A DNA stretch of 64,000 nt from Pyropia yezoensis (taxonomy: Eukaryota > Rhodophyta > Bangiophyceae > Bangiales > Bangiaceae): positions 20,135,346 to 20,199,345 of the forward strand of contig CM020618.1 in the NCBI GenBank assembly GCA_009829735.1. Direction: 5' to 3'. Positions within the stretch are counted from its first letter, which is position 1; every line of letters starts with the position of its first letter. The translations under genes were made by a program, and so were the position numbers. The notes under the pieces are model-generated. The model was not told the origin of the DNA. It ran no database searches and saw only the letters and a list, made by a program, of their open reading frames with translations. Shown here one piece after another: positions 31,557 to 41,144 of this stretch.

Positions 31557-33500
31557 ATGGCGACCCCGGGGGTGGAGACGGACTCCCTCGACGAACGTAT
31601 GGAGGACACCTCCTACGGTGAGGCGCCCGCCGGAACTTCCGGCGGGGGCTCCGCGGTTACTCCGGGGGATGGGACTCCCGCGTCACCCGGATTTGGGTTG
31701 ACGGCGGGATCTCCCCCGGAGGCGGGACACGTTATCCCGCGTGAGGCCTTGGGGCGGTGGTTTTACCCCGCTTGGCCTCTGTATGAGGAGGGGTTGACTG
31801 TTCTTCGCTGTGGCCGACTTGGCGCAGCGATGGATCGGGTATGGGACAGCCTACGGGAGAAGTATTCCCGTAGGATCGGGTTCCCTGCCGGCTTCAGGAC
31901 GGACCAGTTTGCCTTCCTGGACGATGAGGAGGTTGAGGATGTACAGCGGGCCAAGTCCATGATGGACCGCGGGGGAACTATCACGGGTCCCGGCGACTTG
32001 CCGACCTTTACTTGGGACGCGGTGGCAACTCGCCCCCCGTACCTTCACGAGGCCGATCAGCACACTCATCACTTTGATGTGCGGATGGAGAAGGACTTCC
32101 GGCGAGGTCCCTACTTGGTGCCCTCGGCTCAACTTGAGTTTCCCGAGCAGTCTGCTGCCAGTAAGGAGCAGTACTACCCGAAGAAGCCCGAGTGGTGGCC
32201 TCAAGTTGAGGTCCCCTACGGGTTCCCGGCGTTGCTGCCACGGTTGCTCGACCACTTCGGCTCCGTCATGTTGACGGCTAGCCCGGATCATCTGGTGTGG
32301 GCCATGTTGGCCACCCAGTGGCTCCTCGAGGTCATGTCGACCTGGGTGTCCTGTGTCCAGCGGCGGGGGATGCTTTGGCATCTTCCCCTCCGGCTTATCC
32401 AAGGTTTGGAACAGCTCACCCCTCAGCTAGTTGCTGAGGGGTGCTCATCAGGACAACTCACTCTACTTGAGGAGATGCTCCGCCTCCACAAGTTTATCGA
32501 GTGGGAGAGTATCGAGCACAAGTTGCGCCGCCCCACTCGTGGGCCCAAGGACGATGGCGCAATTCGCCAGTTCGTATGGGTCGCTCGTGAACTTCACGAC
32601 GGCCGTGTGGTGCTACGAGAGGGGTTGGGCATCGGGTACTACCCGTATGCCCCGGGGATGGATCGCCACACTGCGCCGCCCCCGGACAAGGCCATAGTTA
32701 TGGCCGTGCCTTCGCATGATGACCACATGACTCAGCCCACTGCGGGGGCCCCGAGTAGGGGTCGCAGTTACACCCGGGCACCGCCACCTCGGCGTGCCCC
32801 TCCACTTCCTCCTGTCCTCTACCAGCCGCACGGGGACATCCCGATTAGCGTGGCCATTGAGTCGTCTACCCCGGTGTCCCCCAACTTGGGGGCCACCCTC
32901 CTGACGGTATATCCCAAGTTGGTGTTACCGGCCACGCCTCTGACCTCAGAGATGATGATCACCACGTTGGTGCGCACCATTTCCTGGTTGGCCGCGTCGA
33001 CCGCAACCCTGCAAGCTTCCGAGACTCCTCAACTTGAGGAGCGCGTTCGTACTGCAGTGGCTACCGCTAGTTGCGAGTCGGTGGCGGAGTTTGGGACGGC
33101 CGAGTTGGCTCGCATGGGGGCTATTATGCCCCAGCCAGCCCCACTTGGGCGTGGCAAACGTCGTGCGAGCCGGGCATACTCGCCTCCTCGCCGTCGTCGC
33201 CGACGCTCCCGGCGCTCTCCCTCCGTGTCGGAAGACGAGTTGTCTTACTCCGTCTCGGAGTCCTCGAATCCGTCAGAGTCGGAGTCGGTCCGGCGTCTGC
33301 GTCGCCAACTTGCGCGCAAGACTAAGCAGAAGAGCAGCCGCGGTCGTCGCCACTGGCGCGACCGTGAGGGGCGCGACGGGTCCGACTTGGAGCCGCCGGC
33401 CCCGCCGACTGTTGGGGAGCGTTATCGCCGTGGGTCTCGCCGCTCGCCTCCACGTGAGGGCGAGGGCCGTGGGGTTGGAGAGTCTAGCATGCATGCCTAG
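31557..33500 (+). CDS. Convergent (antisense-strand) ORF of element C
   Basis: 647 codons from the ATG at 31557 (MATPGVETDSLDER), fully open, ending 111 bp from the pol stop on the opposite strand. The N-terminal 400 residues look folded: FPAGFRTDQFAFLDDEEVED, then YYPKKPEWWPQVEVPYGF near residue 206, then LVWAMLATQWLLEVMSTW near 250. The C-terminal 150 residues are rich in Arg-Ser with SPPRRRRRRSRRSPS and a basic RRLRRQLARKTKQK, suggesting a nuclear, nucleic-acid-binding protein. No known domain is recognised. It stays intact although this element's pol is broken, and it has relatives in C' and, more distantly, in element B. Confidence 0.8.
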   Translation: MATPGVETDSLDERMEDTSYGEAPAGTSGGGSAVTPGDGTPASPGFGLTAGSPPEAGHVIPREALGRWFYPAWPLYEEGLTVLRCGRLGAAMDRVWDSLREKYSRRIGFPAGFRTDQFAFLDDEEVEDVQRAKSMMDRGGTITGPGDLPTFTWDAVATRPPYLHEADQHTHHFDVRMEKDFRRGPYLVPSAQLEFPEQSAASKEQYYPKKPEWWPQVEVPYGFPALLPRLLDHFGSVMLTASPDHLVWAMLATQWLLEVMSTWVSCVQRRGMLWHLPLRLIQGLEQLTPQLVAEGCSSGQLTLLEEMLRLHKFIEWESIEHKLRRPTRGPKDDGAIRQFVWVARELHDGRVVLREGLGIGYYPYAPGMDRHTAPPPDKAIVMAVPSHDDHMTQPTAGAPSRGRSYTRAPPPRRAPPLPPVLYQPHGDIPISVAIESSTPVSPNLGATLLTVYPKLVLPATPLTSEMMITTLVRTISWLAASTATLQASETPQLEERVRTAVATASCESVAEFGTAELARMGAIMPQPAPLGRGKRRASRAYSPPRRRRRRSRRSPSVSEDELSYSVSESSNPSESESVRRLRRQLARKTKQKSSRGRRHWRDREGRDGSDLEPPAPPTVGERYRRGSRRSPPREGEGRGVGESSMHA

Positions 33501-33611
33501 TTGGCAGCTGCCTTTGTTGTGAAAGTGTGAGGGTTAGAGCTGTAGTTAAAAGCCACTCTGCGTACCACTTCGACTTGAAGCACTCTCTTGGCACTGTTAC
33601 TCGGCCTTCCC

Positions 33612-36600
33612 TCACGTTGAGGGAGGGCTGTTAGGGTCTATCTCATTCCGCGCACAGTATGCCCGGACCTTCTCAGCGGGAAGGTCCTCCACATACTCCC
33701 ACGTATCATCCTTGGCTTTGACACCAAACCAACGCACACTTAACATGACGCGGTCAGTGTCCTCATCCCAGCCGTGGTCGATGAACTTTTCGAACACGTA
33801 CTCCTGCGGGCCATGCTTGGCCGCAGGCAGCGAGGGGAGGCGCCACGCTTCCAACGCACGCGCCCAAGCTGGGTCGCCTGCAAGCAGTGGTGCAACTTTG
33901 ACCACGTCCTGTCCGTTCACTGTGCGGACCCCATTGTCACTTTCGATGGTGAAGCGCCGCCCATCAGTACGAAGGACCTGGTACGGCCCCTTCGTCTGGA
34001 ATACCAACTTACCCCCAGTTGGGGTGTGGGAGTGTACCAGTACCCAGTCACCCTGCTCGGGGACATGCTTAGCATTGCGCACCTTTTTGTCAAAGGTACG
34101 CTTGTAGCGCTTTTGTGCTTAGTCCATCTCAGCCCTGACTTTAGGGATGAGCTGTTCAAGCCTAGCAGCGAACTCCGCCTTACTCTCAGTAGGAGTAGGC
34201 GTACGGCCACCATCCTCCCTAGTTGGGAGCGGCCGCCGCACGGCAATAGACCGCACGCGGCGGGGGGTCACAAAAGCGAGGGGTACTTCCCCGGTAGATG
34301 AGTGAACCTGCGAATTGTAGGCAGTGGTATGAATAGAAATGCATTGGTCCCACGTTTTCACGTGCACACTCACATAGTGGCGCAGCTGCCGAACAATAGT
34401 TATGTTGAAGCGCTCCACCTGCCCATTAGTTTGTGGGTGGTAGGGGGTGGCATAGTTTGCCTTAACCCCCAACATATCCAGCACTCCCTGAAACAGTACG
34501 GACGCAAATTGCGGTCCACTGTCCGATAGTGTACTATCCGAAATGCCATAGGCGGCAACCCAGTGATCTAGGAAGGCTGACACGACCGACATGGCCGTGA
34601 TCTCTGCCAGTGGAATCGCTCGCGTAAGTTTCGTGAAGCGGTCACAGATGACCAGGAGGTACTGGTTGCCCTCCTCGGTCACTGGCAGTGGCCCAAGGAT
34701 GTCCATCGCCAACGCGGCAAAGGGCTCCTTGGCTGGGAACAGTAGCATAGCCGTAGTAGGCCGCCGTTCCATCAGACGGTTCTGCGCACAACTTATGCAG
34801 GCAGCCACCCAACTGTAGATGTCCACCACCATGGACGGCCAGTAGTACCTGGTCCGCAGGGTCTGGTACAGTTTACTAGACCCCAGGTGTCCACCTGTGG
34901 GAGCGTTATGCTCCCTCTCAAGAATACTGTCCTTGAGGGATGCGGGGACGACAAGTTGTTCAGTCCCCTGGAATACCCCCCTCCTCATGAGGAGGCCATC
35001 GTCTCCGAGAAAGAACCGCGTCTCCGCCACCGTATCCGGTGTATCCCTCTGCGACTTGCAGAAGGGATCCTCGGCCTGGGCCTTCACCACCTCGTCCAGG
35101 GACAGGGGCAAGTACTTCTTGTTCCCTGGCGCCTCGGGGTTCAACGCCTGACCCGAGCGCGTGACTACCCCCCCGATGGGGATGTCCTCGTCGACTGAGT
35201 TAGTGTCCAGCCCCTCGGTAGGTACCCGAGAAAGGCCGTCGGCAAGGGCATGTTGCCTGCCAGGTCGGTACTCAATATCAAAGTTGAAGGGTGCCAGTCG
35301 CACCCTCCACCGGTTGAGACGAGTGTTCGTACAATCCGTCTTGAAGATGAACTGCAACGCACGGTGGTCACAGCGGATGAGGAACTTCTCACCCTCTAGG
35401 TAGTGACGAAGTGACGTCACCGCCCACACCACTGCGAGTCCTTCCAACTCGGTGACTCCGTAGTTCTTCTCGGCCGAGTTCAGCCCCTTGCTGAAGTATC
35501 CCACCGGCAAGTACTCCTTGTCCGGCTGCTGCTGAAGCAACACACAACCAAATTGGTCGTAGCTAGCGTCCACATCCAGGATGTAGTGGCCTCCCAACCT
35601 GGGAATAGCCAGGATAGGGGGCTTCAGCAGAAGGTCCCGAAGAGTCTCAAAGGATTCCTGCTCCACCCGACTTGGGGGAGGCAGGTTCTTCGGTAGCGTT
35701 GAGCTCACTAGCTCATTCAACGGCTTCGCCACCTTGGCGAAGCCTTTGGTGAAACGTCGGTACACGTTACACATCCCGAGGGAGCTCCTCATCTGGGTCT
35801 GAGTCCGGGGGTACTGAGCCTTACGGATGGCCCTCAAGTTCTTCTCGTTGACACTGAGGCGCCCCGGACGGACAACATGTCCCAAGTATTCCACCTCTTA
35901 AGTGAAGAGGCGGCACTTACTCGCCTTCAGTGACACACCGGCGTCAGCAAGTAGAATGAACACCTGGCCAAGATGGCCAATGTGTTCCTCCGGACTTCGG
36001 GAGAACACAATGATATCGTCGAGGTACACGAGACAGATCTGCCACCGTACTCCGGCCAGAATCATGTCCATAGCGCGCTGGAAAGTTGCCGGCGCGTTGC
36101 ACAGTCCAAACGGTAGTCGCTTGCACTGGTAGGTACCACAGTGACAGGTAAAGGTAGTTTTATGCCTGTCCTCCGGGGCAATGGGAATTTGCCAGTACCC
36201 CGCGTTACAGTCCAGTGTAGAGAACACGTTTGCCTCCCCCAGAAGTCCAGACAGTCATCCATCCTAGGTAGGGGATAACTGTCCTTCACCGTGCTCTCGT
36301 TGAGCTTACGGTAGTCGATACAGAACCGGGGGGTCCCATCAACTTTGGGGACGATAACCACCGGACTCGCCCACTCGGCGTTACTGGCCTCGATCACGTC
36401 GAGGGCCTCCATGCGAGCAACTTGCTCCTTGACGAGGGCCCTTGAACGGGGTCCTCCCCTATACGGTTGTTGGCGTATAGGGGGTGCACAGGGCTTCAAC
36501 TCGATCCGGTGTTGGGTGCCTCTCATGAGTCCCACTTGACCATCCCACAACTTGTGATATCGGTCCAAGAGGCGTTCAACTTGAACCCTCAACCTGGGTG

Positions 36601-36619
36601 GAACACCCTCCATGTTCAC
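33612..36619 (-). pseudogene. pol: pol of element C: RT, RNase H, integrase, chromodomain-like end
   Basis: Downstream part of pol after the element D insertion. RT begins with [13 protein letters not shown], then [22 protein letters not shown] frameshift near 36240 follows, then [25 protein letters not shown] and catalytic YLDDIIVFS. An in-frame TAA lies at 35898-35900. RNase H has ILDVDASYDQFG. Integrase has a CISCAQN zinc finger, MDILGPLPV, LSDSGPQFAS and QTNGQVERF. A second in-frame TAA is at 34119-34121. The end MLSVRWFGVKAKDDTWEYVE is the same chromodomain-like module as in element B. The three lesions and the insertion make it inactive. Confidence 0.9.
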
Positions 36620-39600
36620 ATCGTCGGCGACCGGAACCACATGCAACTCAATCACACACACTGCATGGCGTTGTATTTCACAATTTTCCACTGCAACGTA
36701 CTGAAACATCACGCGAAGACCGTCCACTGATGAAAAAAGAGCACCACTGCAATACATGTCATGACTTGTGTATCGCCGCATCTTCTTGTATTCCCTGCAA
36801 CACAGATCCCTCATGCACATCACCGCTCCTCACACACTGGCCATCGCGACTCCGACAGTCGCATCGGACAAGCTGGTCGAGTCACGGACGACGAAACATC
36901 GACCTTTCGTTCTCCACGCCTACACGCCCGGCCGCCAGTGTTGTCTTCGTTCAAAATACATCGCTGAAGAGTCCACCAATTCTTCCGACCCGACCAGATC
37001 GCGCGGTCCGGACGTTTCAGGACATCTGATTGACCACACAGCCTCGCCCGAGCCTCCATTCACGCAGGCTACGTTTTGGCATCCCCTCCTGAACATGCTC
37101 ATTTGCGCATCTACCGACGCCAGTGAGCTGATTCTGGACTCAGCTGGTCTTAAATCGCACCAAGATCCTCCACAAGTAATGATCCTGTTCCCGGCTCGCA
37201 CCCCTCCCACATCACCACGCGAAGCACCTCCCAAGAATCGTCCTTGGGGAGGGGCACGGTGCCTTCTGGGCTCAAGTCAGAGGACTGTCGACTTGGTGCA
37301 GTCAGCGAAGAGCAAGAGCCTGTACGTCTGCGTGTCCATGATTGAAGATTTCACCGAATCGCCTCTCCTTGCCACGTCCTGAGCAATCCCCACCCCTCTT
37401 TCCCAGAATTCTCATCCGACTCCTCGAATCCTAGTCAATCGCAGCTCCGGAAGCTCTCTGCCTCCCCGCCCCCCCGCGCCCCCGCAGCCCTCCCAGTTGC
37501 TCATGTTGACCCCCCCTCCAAGAAGGGCTCTCAATCCATCAATTTCAGCTCTTGGAACTTGTTCGGGAGGACGAATGACGACGGGAGCAAGACGCTGGGC
37601 TCATTCGACAGCGTGATCCCCCGCTCCCGTGCAAGTTACTGCGGCGTAAAAAAATATCCCGCAGGGGCATGGAGGACTGACAAGCTACCAAATCGGTCTC
37701 ACATCACATTTCTTCTCGAGAAAGTTAGTAGACCTTAATTGTTCATGATAAGTCTCATTAGACACCACTATCGTAAATTTGCATAGGGGCACCATCGCGT
37801 TCTGGTTGGTCGATGTGATGATATGTTTTGAAAACGTTGCATTTCCGCATGTTCTCTTGATGACTGACGTTAGAATGCTCGAGCACTCCGAAATTGGGGA
37901 TGCTTCAAGTACGGTTCCGTCAGTATTTGAACTTTCCGTGTGCGCAAGTACAAAATCTTTTGTTGAACTCTCACAGAATCTGAACAGAGTGGGCAGATCC
38001 TTGCACGGGCTTGCTCCATACGAAGATTATTTGCTTGAACAATCAGCGCAATCCGCCACCACCACTTGGCGCCCAATGGATGAACTGGTGGCTACCGTCG
38101 CTGCGGTGGAGACCGCACGCCATTGGATGCGTGTGGAGCACGAACCGGGCTTGCCACACATTGCCCCCTCCACCCACCGCCTTGCCTCCACCTCACCCCC
38201 CCCTCCACGCCCCGCTCGCACTCTCCTCCATCCCCTGCAAGTGCTCTCCCGGACTGCCCCTTCTCCCACCGTGTCGTGTCCCATTCCTTTCCTGCTCCCC
38301 CCCCACTCCCCCCCGTCTCCATCCCCCGCGCCCCCCTTCTCTCCATCTCCTCTCCCACTTCCCCGCACCCATGCCCCCCCCCCACCCCCCCCCCTCTCCA
38401 CCCCTCGCGCCCCCCCCGCTTCCCTCCATCTCCTCTCCCGCTTCCCCGCACCCACGCTCTTCTGTTTCAGCTTGCTCTTCTTGTCCACCACTCAGGTATG
38501 TGCGGAGGATGCCATGGGTGGTGCATGTGGGTGGATCGGCTGGACGGAGCTGCTCTGGTGATGTACGTGGGTGTGTGCGCGGGGGGCTGCTCGCGCGGTG
38601 GTACGAGAGGGCGTGTGGGAGGGTGGCAGTTGCCGTGGTGGTGGCGGTAGGAAGACGATACTCATGGGGGTGCCATACATGCAGAGTTCCATGTCATGCG
38701 CTACATTAGCTTGCTTTTCCCTGCAACTGCGTTGCGTTGGCTTGCAGCTATCTGCACTATCTTGCATATTCACCAGTGTTCTACTCGCTACGCACCTTTC
38801 GCAGGTTCTTCTGGATCTTTTTCTTGTCGAGCTGGCGCCCTCCCTTCCCTTTCCACCCCCCGCGCCCCCCCCGCTACCCTCCATCGCCTCTCCCGCTTCC
38901 CCGCACCCACGCTCTTCCTTTTCCGCTTACTCTTCTTGTCCACCACTCAGGTATGTGCGGAGGATGCCATGGGTGGTGCATGTGGGTGGATCGGCTGGAC
39001 GGAGCTGCTGTGGTGATGTACGTGGGCGTGTGCGCTGGGGGCTGCTCGCGCGGTGGTACGAGAGGGCGTGTGGGAGGGTGACAGTTGCCGTGGTGGTGGC
39101 GGTAGGAAGACGATACACATGGGGGTGCCATATATGCACAGTTCCATGTCATGCGCTACATTGGCTTGCATTTCCCTGCATGTGCGTTGCGTTGGCTTGC
39201 AATTACCTGCATGTTTTTGATATTCACGAGTTTTTTGCCCGCTACGTACCTTTCGCAGTTCCTTCTCAATGTGATCCTTACGGCGCTGGTGTCCTCTCTT
39301 CCCTTCCCTTCCGCCCCCGGCTTCCCGGCTTCCCGGCTCCCCTCCACGCGATTTTACACCCCCCGGCGCCCTCTCCCTCCTCCCCTTGGTCTTTCTGTGT
39401 ACCTATCAGGTATGCGCAGAGTATGCCGTGAGTGGTGCATGTGGATGGATGAGCCGGACGCAGCTGCTATGGTGATTTAGGTGGGTGCGTCGGCGGGTGG
39501 ATGCGTCTGCTGTGGTACGGGAGGACATGTGGGCGGGAGGCCGCGGGCGTAGTTGTGTGCGTCGGGTGACGGCGAGTACAGGCGGCCGCGCGTGGGAGCA

Positions 39601-40163
39601 CCAGCAGGCGTGCGGAGTGTCTGGCGGGATCCGTTGAAAGGTGTGTCTGCCCACTGGGTCAGGGACGGCGGGTGTCTGGGGCGGCGCAGACACTGCGGCG
39701 ATGCATTGACGTCGATGCGGCAAGTGGCTGTGACTGTTTCTGTCTCTGGTGTGTGTCTGTGCTGTGTCTATTCACCTGATCAGGCAGCTCCAGGTGGCCC
39801 GCCTCTGTAATACGTGTCCAAATGCTTTGAGAAGGTGCTGAGTAACTACTAAAGTGAACAAAAATGGATGAGCGATTCCACAAGGACCGGAATAAAAGGG
39901 GCCGTCATCCGGCGTCATCCGGACTGTGCCGGATACGCACTGTAGTGGCCTATTCAATTCTATGTGTTTCACACTGCATTCTAGCTTGCATTGAGGTGTG
40001 TTACGGGATGCAATACACGTGCTGTATGGTGCATCACACCATTCTTGCTGCCCTTTTTCGGTGCCTGAGTTGCAAGCATCTGCCTGTATCTGCTGCTTTT
40101 CAAACAGGCGTTGAAATACAGGAAAACATGCAGTGAAATACAGTGATTCCGGTCGCCGACGAT
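36620..40163. mobile_element. Element D: 3.5-kb inverted-repeat insertion in pol of C
   Basis: Its ends are exact inverted repeats, ATCGTCGGCGACCGGAA at 36620 and the complement ending at 40163, followed by CAC against TCAC. TGTATTTCAC-type motifs recur just inside both ends. Removing 36620-40163 joins pol in frame (LLGP to VNMEG) without any target duplication; a 2-bp AT duplication is the alternative but would leave a stop. Inside I find no transposase. There are open frames (36768-37382, 37779-38561) without known motifs, C-rich tracts, and a 455-bp tandem repeat. It is probably a non-autonomous DNA transposon. Confidence 0.7.
38456..39600. repeat. 455-bp tandem repeat inside element D
   Basis: Two full units and one degenerate partial unit. 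The marker CTCAGGTATGTGCGGAGGATGC occurs at about 38491 and 38946, and a diverged form at about 39404, giving periods of about 455 and 459 bp. Each unit begins with a C-rich tract (38160-38450, 38850-38930, 39300-39390). CAG|GTATGTG fits splice-site consensus on both sides, but no spliced product could be built. Confidence 0.8.
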
Positions 40164-41144
40164 GGGGCCGAGGAGAGGCGGTCGACTTCGCTGGGGCTTC
40201 TCCTTTCTTGACTTCGGGTCGCTACTCGCGCCCGCATTAAGGGTAACCGCTACTACCGGTCCCTCATATTGGTCGATATAGCCGAACTTGGCTCCCGACT
40301 TGAAGTACTTGGGCGACGAGCTCAGGTTCATAACCTGAATCCTCCACGGGACTCCGGCTTTGGAGTCCATCGTGCCAAGGGCAACATGCACTTGGTGCTT
40401 GCGAGCAAGACGGGGGTGAGGGTGCACCAACCCGTTCCCCGTATAATCAGTTACAACGTCAACGTGCGCCACCGAGTTGGGGGGCAACGTGACTGTACGG
40501 GCTAAACGCAGGGTAGCAGTAAACCCTTCTCTCACAGAGCAAACAGGCTTGGACTGTGAGACTGTCACAGGAGCCACAGACTTTCCCTTACCAAGGATGG
40601 GGATAGTCTCCCCATTCATCAACTTGACCCAATACTCAGGGCCACAAATCGAAGGCACTTGTGTAACAACATAAGGGGTACCCAGAAGCAGGGGTACCGA
40701 TGTACTCTCAACTACTCCATAGGTCACGTCGACCTCATGGGTCCCCAACCTATTGGGTAGGGTCACGGCACCAATGATGGGAAGTACCCCACCATTGATA
40801 TCGATCAGATGGTCAGCTTTAGACCTCCAGCGTTGGAGCTTCATCTCCTTTGGTAATAGCGACTTGCGTATCAAGGAGGCTCCTGACCCGATATCAAGTA
40901 CGATACGGGCACAGCAGGCACGGCCGGGGGCAAGTTGCACCCGTCCAGCCAACTGGAAGTTCTCACCCGTCAGCACCGCGATGACCCGGCGTGGGTTTAC
41001 GTTCTTGGGGAGTCCTACCCGAGGTGGGCGGACTCCCTGAGGTCGCCGCAGTATCCGGCAGGGTTGGTTCGTCCTCTTGGCCCACGTGGCCGAGGCTGCC
41101 GTTGGGAGCTTCGGACGGCCAGCTCCAACGGTCATTCGTTTCCC
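40164..41144 (-). pseudogene. pol: pol of element C, 5' part with protease
   Basis: This -1 frame opens at the frameshift heptamer and runs to the element D insertion. The protease active site reads IVLDIGSGASLI, with D-I-G-S in place of the usual D-T/S-G, and the later VPLLLGTPYV matches the flap region. A C-terminal domain with LARTVTLPPNSVAHVDV resembles the protease-RT linker of element B. It is listed as a pseudogene because pol is cut at 40163. Confidence 0.85.

Noticed and set aside
36768..38561. Transposase inside element D
   Set aside because: The 204- and 260-codon frames there show no DDE, HTH or other recognisable motif and end in C-rich low-complexity sequence.
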